Origin: Rhynochetos jubatus
Taxonomy: Eukaryota > Chordata > Aves > Eurypygiformes > Rhynochetidae
NCBI GenBank assembly: GCA_027574665.1
Contig: CM050676.1
Location: 1,230,157 to 1,294,156, forward strand
Direction: 5' to 3'
Length of the DNA: 64,000 bases
This document shows, piece after piece, positions 21,901-33,625 of this stretch (positions are counted from its first letter, which is position 1; each line of letters begins with the position of its first letter). Both the position numbers and the translations under genes were made by a program. Under the pieces are notes generated by a model. It made no database searches and had not been told where the DNA came from. It saw only the letters and a program-made list of their open reading frames with translations.

Positions 21901-24900
21901 GAAATTCCCCATCTACTTGGCTCAGCTCTCCCCAGGGGAAATTCCCTGGTGAGAGACAGGCAGCTTCCCGGTTTGCTCCCCGATTACCAAGGCTGGGGCC
22001 TGTCGGAGGGAAGGGGAGAGCGGCTGGCCGAGCCCTGGCAGCATCTCCATGGAAAGCCGTGGGGAAGAGACCCAGGGACACAGGGGCATGACCTGTGCCC
22101 ACCCCACTCCGGGCTACCGCAGCAAGCGGAACGCTTGGGATGCTGCCGCCGGCACGGCAGCATCCAGCCATCCGGACCGTCTCAGCAAGGGAGGGGGGCG
22201 GTGGGACCATCCGCTCGTGACCCCAACCCCTTGGGGGGGACGCCGTGTCCTCAGCAGCTGGAGCTGGGAATTTTGCCTCCCCACCAGAGACTCGCTGTGG
22301 AGCCCCCGGGGTCTGGCCAGCACCTTCCCCGTGGGGCTCAGCCGCTGCGGCTGCTGGCGCAGGGCTGGTGGCTGCATCCCACTTTATCCCGGAGTAACCT
22401 TTCCCGGCCCCGCGAGCTCGGGGAGTGGGAGCGCAGCTCGTCCCATCTGCCCTTTTCCAAGGCCTCCGGCTCGCTGGAGCCCGGTGGGGAGCAGCACCAG
22501 CTCCATCTGGATGGGACAGGCAGGGGCTTTCTGAAGGGTGGGGAGTTGCTGTGTACGTGCGGGCCAGGCTCGCTCTGGTCCTGCTCCCAGACCCCGATGA
22601 TCCACAGGCCCCGCTGTGGGCTGTGGCCACTGGCAGCCCCCTGACCCCCCCAGCCTCCCTGCAGAGGTGAGGGCAGACCCCTGGGATGAGGGCTGCCCGT
22701 CCCCAGCACGCTCTACCCTGGGCACTGGGGAGCCACACTCCCCGACCAGCCCCTGGAGAGGGTCCCGGTGCCCCCGGCACCCACGGAGCAGGGTCAGGTT
22801 GCCCGGCCAGCACGTGGCTGAGCCCATGGTAGGAGATGGGACAGAAAACCGGGGCCAGGATCCCGCTCAGCCTTCGGCCGGCACAGGGTGCGACCCCGAG
22901 CCGGGGCCGAGGGGCAGCCAGAGGTGGCAGCACGGGGGCTGGACGAAGCGGCTTTTGCTCAGAACCCTTTTTTGCCCCTTTAAGCACATAACTCCTGACC
23001 TCCCGAAGACCTGCTCCTGCCTACTGCGGTCAGCAGGTCCGCAAGCATGTTCTCACCCGGCCACGCAAGTGCGACTGGGGGATCCGCGCCTCTGGCGCAC
23101 GCCAAAACATCTGGCGGGGCTGGAACTCACAGCTGGAGAGTTTCCACTTCTGGAACTGCCTGTTACATAAAGCCATTTCACACACACGCTGGGAGGAGGA
23201 AGGGGGAGCAGAGGGGAAGAAATAGATCTTTTTTCCTTAAAAAAAGAACTGAAGTTTTGCCTCTGAGCAGAGCTGGCGAGGGCAGGGGCGGGAGGCCCCA
23301 GCCGCAGCGGAGTCAACCTGGGAACAGGGAGCCTCAGCTCGGCTCCTCGCGCTCGGGCGGCCCAGCCAAGCCCCGGGTCACGCATCCCACTCCGCAGGGG
23401 GAACACAAAAACACACACAAGACGAGAGCTGCCGGGGGACTGAGCCTGTCCCACGAGCCCTGGCCCCATCGCAGCATCCGTCCCAGAGCTGCGGGAGCAC
23501 GGGGTCAGCCGACCCCGGGGTCCCTGTGCTGTCCCAGGCAGCCCAGGGGGGCACCGGACAGCCCCATCGCTGCCGCTGCACCCGGAACGGTGGGCTCCGA
23601 GCATCCTCCCCGGGGCTCCGAGCATCCTCCCTGCGCGGAGCTCGGCCCGCGGCCCCCTCGCCCGCAGCCGCGCTCACCTTTGCAGGGGTGGCAGGTCACC
23701 AGCCCCAGGAAGCCCAGCAGGCTGATCTTGTTGCCGGGGTAGGTGTAATTGGACCAGGCCACGTCCACGTTGCCGTTGGCACAGCATTCCTCCCACGTCA
23801 CTCCCGTCTTCAGGATCATGGTGCACTTGGCCTCCTTCCCCTGCTGCAGCCAGCAGATCCCACCTGTGGAGAGGGAAGAGGGTGAGGGGTCCCCGCTGGG
23901 CCGGGCCACCACGCGAAGGACAAGGCTACTTGTGGGGCAGAGAGACGGGGACCACACCGCAAGGGCCAGCGTGGGACGAGTTGGGGAACCTAAAGACACG
24001 CCGTGCTGGCTCCCATCCCTCCGGTGGCACAAGGGCTGTCCCGTGGCCCAGAGCAGGCGTCCCCACGGGTCCCCGGCGCAGCGCGGCGGCTTCATGCCTG
24101 TGCTGCTGCCCCAACGCCCTGGGCTGTTGGCAACCCGTCTCCTCTGGCCAACAGGCTCCAAAGCCAGCACCGGGACCACAGGGACACCCCAGTTAGCCCA
24201 GCACTCGTGACGCTCTGGGAGATGCCCAGCTGCTGGACCAGGATCTGGGCTCACAGCTTGCCCCTCTGCGGGGTCAGGTGGGGACGGAGGAGGTGAGGGG
24301 GTAGCTCCAGCCCACGGAGGATGAGCGGAGCGGGGCCGTGGGCATCCACGCTGCGAGGGCTGGACCCCCAGTGTGCACCAGCCCCACGGAGGGACAGTGA
24401 CCGTCCCCATGGCACAGGGCCCAGCACCCACAGCCCCTGCGAGGAGCATCTGAGGCACCGGGTGGAGAACAGGGCACTTGACCCAGCCCTGGGATGGGGC
24501 CAGCCCAGCGGCATCAGATCTCTTGGAGTCAAAAGCCCGTTTGTTCCTTCACCCCACGAGCAAATCGGTTCTTTTTGTGTGTGTGAGTGATTCCTTTGCA
24601 ATTTCCGCCCCTGCAAACCAGCCTCTTCTGACGCTTATTTGGGTTTACGCTCTCATTAGTTGCGTTTGAGGTTTGTTAAGCGGCTAAAGATGTGAGGGAA
24701 GGATGGGGGAAGGGGTGGATCCTGCTGGTGCCGGGCTGGAGTCGCTCCCCTCCAAAGCAGGGGTTCACCCTGCCCCAAAGCAGAATCAGCACCAGCCGCG
24801 GACCCCAGATGTGTCCCCCACTCCCTCCCGTGCCCCCCAAAAGCACGTGGGGGTCCCAGCCCGGCTGCAGCCGGTGACAGCGCCACGGGGCAGCCGTGGA

Positions 24901-26462
24901 TGGAAGGCAGACCCTCGGGCTGCGGGAAAGGGCAGCCTGGACACCTCTGGAAGCATCAACTGGGCCAGCTCCCCCTCCCCCCACGCTGGGTCCATCCTCC
25001 ATGGATTTGTCCAATTGCTCTTTCCAGCCCATTTTTCATTTACAACACCCTGCGGCCTCAATCCCCACCCCCACCCCCCCGCCGGTACCAAGCCCCCTGG
25101 GAGCCGCGTCCCGGCTTCGGACCATGCCTGCCCCACAGCTGCTGCCCGTGGGCACAGCCCGGCAGGGCGATCCCAGCCGTAACAGGATGGATCCACGCGC
25201 CCCCTGCCCACGCGCCCCGTCTCTGGGGTGCACCCCTGGCCGGTGGCAGTGGGGCACCCGCTGCCTCCCGAGCTGCACCGGGATGCGGGGGCGCTGACAA
25301 GGGACGTGTCCTGGGCAGGGGGATGGAGCCCACCCACCCTGTGAGTGGACCAAGGTGGCTACGGGCCGGAGGGGCCAGCACACGGGCCGGAGGGGCCGGC
25401 GTGGAATCTTGGGGTGCCCCATCCTCGGGGGGCTCAGCGCAGCCAGAGGACCCGGGCTCTGTCCGGGGGGACGCAGCGTGTCCCTTCCAGCACTTGACCC
25501 TGCGGAGCATCCAATGGGAATCCCGCAGGCTGGGGTGATGCCAAACATGATCCCGGGGGGGGCCACAGCAGCACGAGGGGCCTCGTCAGAGCCCACCCCC
25601 CCGGCTATCGGGTCACCCTGGCAGGGGACGATGGGGACAGCATCGTGCCAGGGGGCAGATGGAAGCTCAGACCCCGGCAGCAGCGGCCACGGCTCCAGGG
25701 AAGGGCCGCTGGACCCCCAGCCTGGGGGTCCCGGGTGCCGGGCCAGCTTCCCCGGGGAGGAAACGGTTCCCAAGGAGCCCGGACCCCTCCCAGGCGGCCC
25801 CGGGAGCTGCCAGCGCGGTCACTGAACCGGGAGGGGCTCGGGCTGAGCTCCACACCCAGAGCATGGACTGGCCGCCGGCCCCGGCGCTCCCAGCCCGGCT
25901 CCCGGAGCTCCGGAGCACGGCTCTCCCGCCCCCCGGCCTGGGATGAGGAACCCCCGTCCCGGGCAGCCACCCCGGGAGCCCGGCGGGGCCGGCCGGGCTG
26001 TTGTCGCCCCGGTCCCAGGACACGCGGGGGTGCGGGACGCCGGGTGCGGGCACCGGCACGGTCGCGCTACGGGATGCGGCAGCGGGGCCGTGCGGGACCC
26101 CTGATGGAGGGGGCAGCAGGGGCATGGGGACCACCCGAGCAGTACTACCGGGCACCGGGTACAACGGGTTTCTGCCGCCGAGAGCCCAGCCCCGGGGCGG
26201 CGGCTACCGGAGGGGACGGGGCGGGAGGGGGGGGGACACACACGGGGGGACACCCCGGTAACGGCACCGGGACCGCGGGCCGGGCCGCCCCGAGCACCTG
26301 CCGACGGTGCCGGGGCGGGGAGCGGCAGCACCGACGGCCCGGGGCGAGGGGGGGGCGGGCGGCCCCGGTGGGGTGTCCCCCCCCCCACGGGCGGCACTTA
26401 CCGTGCGTGGCGGCGGCGGGGATGCAGAGGGCGAGCAGGCAGAGCGCCAGCCGCAGCGGCAT
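18914..26462 (-). CDS. FSTL3: Follistatin-like 3 (secreted activin/myostatin antagonist)
   Basis: FSTL3 binds and neutralises activins, myostatin and GDF11 outside the cell. Minus-strand exons are 26462-26402, 23863-23678, 20809-20594, 19292-19065 and 18966-18914, every intron in phase 1, giving 247 residues (human 263). Exon 1 is the signal peptide ([20 protein letters not shown]). Exon 2 is the Cys-rich N-terminal domain that inserts into the ligand ([15 protein letters not shown]...[20 protein letters not shown]). Exons 3 and 4 are the two follistatin/Kazal domains ([30 protein letters not shown]). Exon 5 gives the short acidic tail ending EENYV. Having two follistatin domains rather than three separates it from FST. 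N-glycosylation sites are NYT and NVT. Context: tail to tail with PRSS57, as in human. Confidence 0.96.
19920..19936. repeat. Poly-G run of 17
   Basis: An uninterrupted G17 tract in FSTL3 intron 3. Such runs are polymorphic and prone to sequencing error. Confidence 0.9.
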
Positions 26463-26800
26463 GGCCGGGCCGGGCCGGGCCGGGCGGCGGCGGGACGGGA
26501 CGGACCGGACCGGGACCGGGACCGGGGCTCTCCGGCGACCTGTTGCCTGTGAGGCGGCGGCGGGGCCGGCGGCGCTATAAAGCGACGGGGCGGCGTGAAT
26601 CACCGGGCGGGGCGGCGGCGGCGGCGGGGGGGGCCGCGGCCGGGGGCGGGTGCAGCGGGGGGCGGGGGGGGAAGTTGGGGGGCAAAAGAAAGGGGAGAGG
26701 GGATAGGGGGAGGGGCTGGGAAGTGAGGTGCGGGGGGTGACGGTGAGAGCGCGGGGGCGGGGGGCGGCGGGGGTCTGCCGCCCGCGGGTGTCGGGTGGGC
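26463..26800 (-). promoter_or_regulatory. FSTL3: FSTL3 5' UTR/promoter, CpG island
   Basis: A dense CpG region immediately upstream of the FSTL3 start codon, with many GC boxes (GGGCGGGG on either strand). A TTTATAGC element on the transcript strand near 26575, 110 bases upstream of the ATG, is a weak TATA-like candidate. The transcription start is not resolvable from sequence. Confidence 0.5.
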
Positions 26801-29394
26801 GAGGGTGGGGGGTGTCGGGGTGGGGTTGTGTCCCCTTTGGACCGGGCAGGGGTCGGTACCCCCGGAGCCAGAAAGCACTGTGATGGGGAGGAGGCGGTTT
26901 GGAGGTACCCCCACGTGCTCGGGGTGCAGAGGGGGCAGCAGAGCCAGGACAGGGAGCAGCGATGTGTCCCGGGAGACCCCAAGGTGTGGGGGGGGAACGC
27001 TGGGGCCTGGGCGTGCAGCCACCCTGCCCGACCCTGCCCCTCCGCACACCGCTCCCTCCGCGCCCCCCCAGCCTCGCATGAACCCTCCGTCTGCCTCCTC
27101 CCACCCTCCTCCTCCTCCCGCGGCGGCCCGGTCTGGTGGCAGTTACCGTGGGGTCCAGGTCACAAGGCTCCGTTCCACTCCATTCCCGGACCCTGGCACA
27201 GCTCCGCCACAGCCCGGCACCCCCCACGATGCGCTGGTGGGGAAACTGAGGCAACGCTGGGTCCCACTGCCTCGAGGTGCATGAGCCACGCAGCGTGGGG
27301 AGGGACATGAGACGAGCTGGAGGGACGTACCCCCATGGCACACGCTGACACCGTCCTCCTCACCCGTCCCCATCGCCGCTACGGCTGCACCATCCCGGCT
27401 CCGAGACATGCCGGACCCTGCACGGCCCGACCTGCGGCTCTGCCAGGATCTGGGGGGTTCCGAGCAGGAAGGGGTGGGCAGGGGGGCTGCGGGGACACCT
27501 GGGCGAGGCAGGTCACGCTCCCTGACATCACCTGGCCTTGCTCCCTGCTCAGCGCCGCTGCAGAGAGATCGCTCACCCATCTGCAAGGGGGGTCGGGGGG
27601 CAGCCAGGCCCCCCTACCGTCACCCCGCTCCCCGGGCAGAGCGCTGGGGACACGGGGCTCTCTGTCCATCCCCGCTCCTCCCGCTGCAACCCGGGGCCTT
27701 CTCCGGCCCGCGGACGGGGTCCGACTCCCGTTCAGCTGAGGAACGTGTTACCCTTTGCACTGGCCCCAGCTGAGGTCATGTTTTGGGCAGCACGGAGCGG
27801 GGCTTTTTCAGGAGGGGGGCCCATCCGGAGGGCCCGGGGGACCTGCACCACCCCTCCGGCCCAGCAGCAGCCTCCTCGCCCCGAGCCGGTGCCAGCACAG
27901 CAGGAGCAGCTCGGTTTGGCGCGGGATGGGGCTGGATGCAGCTTTGGTCCGGTGAGACGTGGAGCAGCCCCGTCCCACAACCCCCGGGGTGGGGGGAGCG
28001 GCGTGCGATGCTGTGCAGAGTTGTGTCCGCTGGCACCGCCACGTCCCCATCCCTCCCTCCGTCCTAAGGACGTGTCCCAGGGAAGGGCAGCGTCCTGGCC
28101 CCCCATTAAAGCAGATCTTCCCCCCCTCTGCTCCCCATACAGCCCCTTGCACACCCAGGGAGGGGGTGGGCATGGGGAGAGCTGGGGTGGAGCAGTGCCA
28201 TGGTACCCCCAGACAACGGGCATCTGGGGCAGGGAGCCGTGCCGTGAGGGATGGAGAAGGATCTGCTGTCCCGGCGGGGTGGGAAGGATAGAGCCGGCAG
28301 CCCCTGCTGCGCGGGCTCCTGGGGTGCTGTGGGCCCCTGGCTGGGCAGCGTGCTCCCTTCCCTGTCCCCATCCCCATTCCCGGCCAGCGTGACCCCTGGC
28401 TCGCTCCGCCGGCCTCGGAGCGATTGCCCATGTAAGGGCAGAGGGTTGGGGAGCCAAATCCCCGAGCCGGATCCCAGTGAGCGAGCGGGTGGTGATGCAC
28501 TCGCTCACATGCTCCGGGATGCGAGAGGAGCTTGCGGAGGCCGGGGAGGGATTTTCCCTGGGATCGGGGTTGCACAACCGGCCGGCTCTGGCAGGGAAGA
28601 GATCGGACCTCGCTCCAGAGCAGCAGGCGCTGCCACATCTGGAAGGGAGCAGCCGGGCTCCCGCTCCACTTGACATGGGGCAGGAGGAGCCGGAGGGACG
28701 GGAAGGCAGCGGGTCAGGCGCTTCCCCCCGGGATAACTCGGTGAGAAGGGCTGGCAGCGCCCAGGGGCTCGAACCCCGCTGCGGCCGGCCACCTCCCAGC
28801 AAAGCCATGCCTGGGGCTCTGCTTGCTCCCTGCCCCGGCTCCGGCAGCCCTGGGAAGCGTCGTCCTGCCGTGGGGCAGGGAAGCGACTTGCCCCACGGTC
28901 ACGCCTCCGGTGGGGGCAAAGGCTGGTTCTCAAGCAAAGCTGGGAGCAAAACTCCACCAACCAGTCTGCCGCAGGCGGGGTGCTGCCGCCCGCTCCCCTC
29001 CGCTCCCACGAGCGGCCCGGGCGGAGGCTGAGCCCCGACAGCACCCGCCGAGCGAGGTAGGGGGGAGAGGAGCCGGGCTGGGAATGATGGAGAAACCAGC
29101 CCTGCCCCAGCAGCGGCACCCGGGGAGAATCAAAGGAGCCCAGGGGCAGGGGCCGGGGGCGGCGGGAGGCGCTGGCGGGGGGACAAAGGAGCCTTTTGCA
29201 GCCGCGCTGAATGGCAGCCTCACATCTGACCTTTCCGTCTGGGTGCCGGCATTGTGCTGGGTCAGGCGGCTTCCCCCCCGCGTTCGGGCTGCTGCACGAT
29301 CTCAGGCGGAGGTTGAAGAGCCAACCATCCCCCCCCTTCCCCAAATCCTGGCTGCTCCATTCTCCTCCTGAGCTGCTGGGCGCCTTTAAGGAGG

Positions 29395-29490
29395 GAATCT
29401 CGCCTCTCTCATCAGTTCAGGCTAATTAAACTCTGCTAAACCAATTAGAGCTGCAATTTGCAACAAGACATTGAATTGGGAAGCGTTTCT
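29395..29490. promoter_or_regulatory. AT-rich island with homeodomain-type motifs
   Basis: A compact AT-rich patch contains CTAATTAAAC, CCAATTAGAG and ATTGAATTGGG, in a stretch otherwise above 65% GC by eye. TAATT-core motifs suggest homeodomain binding. Function is inferred. Confidence 0.3.
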
Positions 29491-30264
29491 CGCAGGGTCA
29501 GGGCGCAGGCGAAAGGAGGCTTCATCCTGACGGGGCGGATCTGCTGGCAGGCGTAGGGCAGGTCCCTGGATGTCTTTTGGTCACCGTTTCCCCCCGGAGC
29601 GGAGCGCTCCCGGCTCCGTTACGCTCCCCGCCGCAGCGGGACGCCCGGGTTTCTCCCATACAGGCGGAGATGCTGCCAAACGCCCCAGTAGCGCCCGTGG
29701 GGAGCGGGGCTGCCAGCTGGGGGATCCCCAAAGCCCGAGGCGCTGCTGGGGCTCCGGCGTAGCCGTGGGGCCATGGGATCCCAGAAATTCCCAGTGCCGG
29801 GACGGGCACACTGGGGTCAGAGCTGCCGTGGGACGGCACCAAAGCTCAGCGACACCCCAGCACGCAGGAACCGAGCGATGCTCGAGCCGAACCCATCTCC
29901 CTCTCCACCCACATCCCCCCGGAGCACGTGGCGAGGCGCCGGTGCGAGGCGTGAGCAGAAGGCACGGCCCAGTGCTGCGGGCGGCACCGGCTCGGCAGCC
30001 CTGCGGCACGAGGCCCCTCCACCCCGGTGGGGAGCTGCCCCCCGAGGCGTGGAGCCGCTGCCGGCGGCTCCGACCCTGGGGCTGGATTTTTCGCCGCACG
30101 GCTCCAGCCGGGTGAATCGGAGGGATGCTTATGGCTCACGGCTGCATCACCGGCGTTGGGGAGAGAGTGGCGGCGCGATCCGCACCTCGATGGCCCGGCC
30201 GGGCGCACTCCACCCCCAGCGCTGACATGTAGCTGCACCCCGCGCCCCGGGGCAGCAGCGTCAC

Positions 30265-30420
30265 CGCTCCGTGCCTCAGTTTCCCCATCTGCTGCAGCGA
30301 GATAATGCTCCTCCGCTTGATCCTGCGCTATCTCCCAGGAAGGTTGCGGGGATTAGTTAGCTAATGTTTGCGAGGAGCTTTGAAGATGAAAAGCCGTGAA
30401 CAAATGCCAAGAAGTGCTGA
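30265..30420 (+). mobile_element. MIR/CORE-SINE-like remnant
   Basis: GTGCCTCAGTTTCCCCATCT is followed by GATAATGCTCCTCC, then GGGGATTAGTTAGCTAATGTTTGCGAGGAGCTTTGAAGATGAAAAG. The order (CCTCAGTTTCCCCATCTG, GATAATxCT, GxTTAATxAATGTTTG, GCTTTGAxGATxAAA) is that of ancient amniote MIR-type SINEs. The copy is old and diverged, and its 5' limit is uncertain. Confidence 0.5.
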
Positions 30421-32899
30421 GCTGGATTCTCCGCGCCGAGTAATCGTTTCATGTTCCTGGGACACTTCCACTTGTGCAGATGAAGGAGGGCAGGGCGGGA
30501 GAGCTGGCGTGTGGGGAGGGCGGGGGGGCGGGAGGCTCACACATCTTCCCAAGACCTGCCCCTCCAAAGCGGATCACCCGGCCTGGTTCACTCCTGATCA
30601 AACCCGGGGCGCTCCCGCTAATGCCTTCCCACCCCCCGACTGCACCCTGCGATCGCCCGCACGCGGGACGGCTGCTTGCAGCGTGCCCACCCCTCCACGG
30701 CCGGGTTCTGCCTGTCCCTTGGCTTCCAGGCTGCTGGCACGAAGCGGGACCCGCTGCCCCCCTGCAGCCCCCCAGCCTGACCTCCCGCCGTTTCCCGATC
30801 ATCTCTGTGCCAGTTTTCCATGAACTGGAAAAGGGCTCGTATCTCCGGCAGCGGATGTAGCCATTCAGGGAAGGTTTCACGAGGCATGGGGTCAACCAGA
30901 TCCGTTCTGCCGCCTGCACCCCCTCCGCGTGCCCGGCCAGCAAGTCCATCCGGATGGCTCACAGCTCTCCGGATTCGGACCTCGCTGCTGCTGCTGCTCA
31001 TGGCCCACTCTGAGCCTCTTCCTTGGGGTGGTGGGTCCTGGCCGGGCCTCAGGGGGTGCCTGGGATGAGACCCAGACCCCCGTCCTGCTGCTGGCACCCA
31101 GCATTGCCCCACACACTGCAGGAAGCATCATCCCAGGGCGGGTTTGCTCCTGCTCCCCAGGGCTTTGGCTTCCCCAGCGAGAGCCACGCTTGCCCAACGC
31201 ATCTTCCCTTCCAGGCATCGTCCCGCTGTCCCCAGCTGTGCCCTGGGATGGATGGAAGATGCTCTGGGCTCTGTCCTTGCCAGGGAAATGCTGGCACACG
31301 GAGCCAGGAGGTGCAAGCGGTGTGGAGCAGAGAGCGGGAAGGCTGGGACGCGGGAAAGTGGCGACCAGAGCCTGGAGGCAGCAGGGACATCCCGTCCCGT
31401 CCTGTCCCATCCCGCAGGACGCTGCTGCCCGGCCCAGGAGAAGGAGCCGGGTCTGACGAGGCACGTTTCCCCCCTCGGTGGAAGACCAGATGTCTCTTGT
31501 CCGTGGCCTGGCGCTGGCTCTGGTTTTCATCTCCCCTGTCTGTGCGCGCACAGATTTATAGCTGCCTTAACGAGCTCCTTACAAAACGATCTTGCTGCCC
31601 ACATGGATGTCTGAGCCACGTGGGGGGTGACTGCAGGGGGGGAGCCAGGGCAAGGGGGCCAGTCACCGGCCGGGGTCCAGCCCGCGATGGGGTCCAGCCC
31701 ACAATGGGCACACTGAGAACAGAGCAGGAATGTGCTGGCTGCCTGCCGGACACGGCTCTGGCTTGGGGGGGAAGGAGCGGGGCTGCGGGCGTCACTCCCC
31801 ACCACACCAAGTGCTTCCAGCCCCCGCTCCGCACAGGGAACACCTTCACGAGGAAGAGGATGCAGGAAAACCACCCACGTACGGGTGTGCCGAGGGAGCA
31901 GCACCCCCCATCCCCAGGAAGACACCGGGCAGGCGTGAGGACAGTGCCCCGAGCAAATCGGGTCCTTCATCCCATGGGGGGGAGGACCAGGATGCTCCCA
32001 GCATCTGTGGGGCAGCTGCAGCGGGAACATCTCCATGCCCAGCATTTCCCTGGAAGCTCCTGGCTGTGCCCCCTGCTCAGCCGTGCTTTCTCTAGCCATC
32101 CCCAGGGGACCCGCAGCGGCTGCCGGGACTCCGGGCTCTGCCACGCGTGACACACGCGTGTAACGCGTGTAAACAAGCCGTGAGTCAGCGGCCGGGCCGG
32201 CTGCTCGGTTTCCGCAGTGTAAATGTTTCCTTCACCGCGGTGGAAGGAAGGACCAAATGGAGCCTGGAGGGAAGAGTTGGCAGCGCCGTAAATCGTAATG
32301 GAATTGTGTGGGGCTGACCTGGGTCCGGAGGAACTGGGAGTTGGGAAAACCTCCTGGGCTCCAACAGAGGGAGAGGGGCTGCTGGAGGAGGCAGAGCAGC
32401 ACCAGGAAGGGCAGCGGCTGCCCTGCTGAGCCGGGAGCAACGTGCTGGTTATCCGGATGGGACGGATGGGCTGCTGGTCACCCGCCGATCCCGGCCGGGC
32501 GGAGGATGCAGACTCAGCCAAGCACCTTTCTGCCACCTTCCTGCCCGGGGGGTCTGCTCCAGAGCGCTCCCGGAGCCCCACACCAGCTTAACCCAGAGCT
32601 CGGCTCGGGAAGGGGTGGGAGACGCCGGCCTCGCTCAGCCCGTGGACCCCATCACCAGACCCGTCCCGCTGTCGTCCCGCAGTCTGACCTCGACACCGGC
32701 TCTCACCGGGAGAAGGTGTCTGCTCCGAGCCGCGACGACACGCGCTGGGGCCGAGGACAACCGAGCGGGGCTGGAGCATCCCAGCCCCACCGGCCTGGGG
32801 CATCCCGGCTCTGCGGGACCCCGACTCCCGTTCGGCCAGCGCGGGGCAGAGCCACCGCTGGGCACGTCGCCCCGTGGAGCCCCCCGTCAGACGAGAGGC

Positions 32900-33060
32900 T
32901 TGATTGCTAACATAGCCCGGGCTCGCAGTCGGGAGAAAATAAACATGTTTTTCACATTAAAATTTCCTTTGAAAAACAATGGTTTACATCAAGCATAAGA
33001 AAAGCAAAGAATCCAAAACCAAGAAAGAAAAAGAAAAGGGAAATTTTTGGTGGGGCCCAA
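32900..33060. promoter_or_regulatory. AT-rich/purine-rich island, candidate conserved element
   Basis: A low-GC patch contains GAGAAAATAAACATG, CACATTAAAATTTCC and AAACAATGGTTTACATC (SOX- and FOX-like), followed by a long purine run (AAGAAAGAAAAAGAAAAGGG). No exon structure is seen. Confidence 0.3.
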
Positions 33061-33419
33061 AAGTGGCTCCCGGCGTTCTCCGAGTTTCCCGGAGCCTCCG
33101 AGCTTCCCCGAGCCTCCCCACGCCGGCGCTGCTCCCCGGGAGGGAACAGATGGGCTCGTGGCACGAGGTACCGGCACCGCGTAGACGCCGCTGCCCTGCA
33201 CCCGCGGCTGCCAGCCCCTGCCCGCCGGTGGGACCCCGGGGGCTCAGCACGGCGCAGGGGGCCAGGCGGGGGCCGCATCCCGTGGACCTCGGCAGCCGGT
33301 CGGTGCGACCGCAGCTCAGCCGGCGCTCGTCCCGTGCCCGCTGCTGGCAGGTTATCAGGATCTGCCGGAAAGCTGCCGGGGCGGGATCCGGACCTGCAGC
33401 CCGGAGGTGCGAGGCTTGG

Positions 33420-33625
33420 GGAGACGAGGTGGGGGATGTAAATCTCCTGATCTGTCTGTGAGGGAATTCAAAGGAGCCCGATTCAAATCCGCCGGGACAC
33501 GACGGGCTGGGGCTGGCAGACGATCCCTGCAGTGTTTGTAACAAATCTTCCCGCTTTCCTTTGAGTGGCCTCCAATTTATTAATTAAAATAGACAATTAT
33601 ATGTAATGTGGGGTGGAGGGGAGCG
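33420..33625. promoter_or_regulatory. AT-rich island upstream of RNF126
   Basis: It contains GATGTAAATCTCCTGATCTG, GGAATTCAAAGGAGCC and CCAATTTATTAATTAAAATAG. It is strikingly AT-rich for its surroundings and has no coding signature. It is a candidate distal element for FSTL3 or RNF126, by inference. Confidence 0.28.

Noticed and set aside
26570-26580. TATAAA on the plus strand near the FSTL3 promoter
   Set aside because: FSTL3 is on the minus strand, where the element reads TTTATAGC, and no plus-strand gene follows; not called as a separate TATA box.
28755-28840. tRNA-like B box (GGTTCGAGCCC on the minus strand near 28767)
   Set aside because: No matching A box, acceptor stem or cloverleaf could be formed with the upstream sequence.
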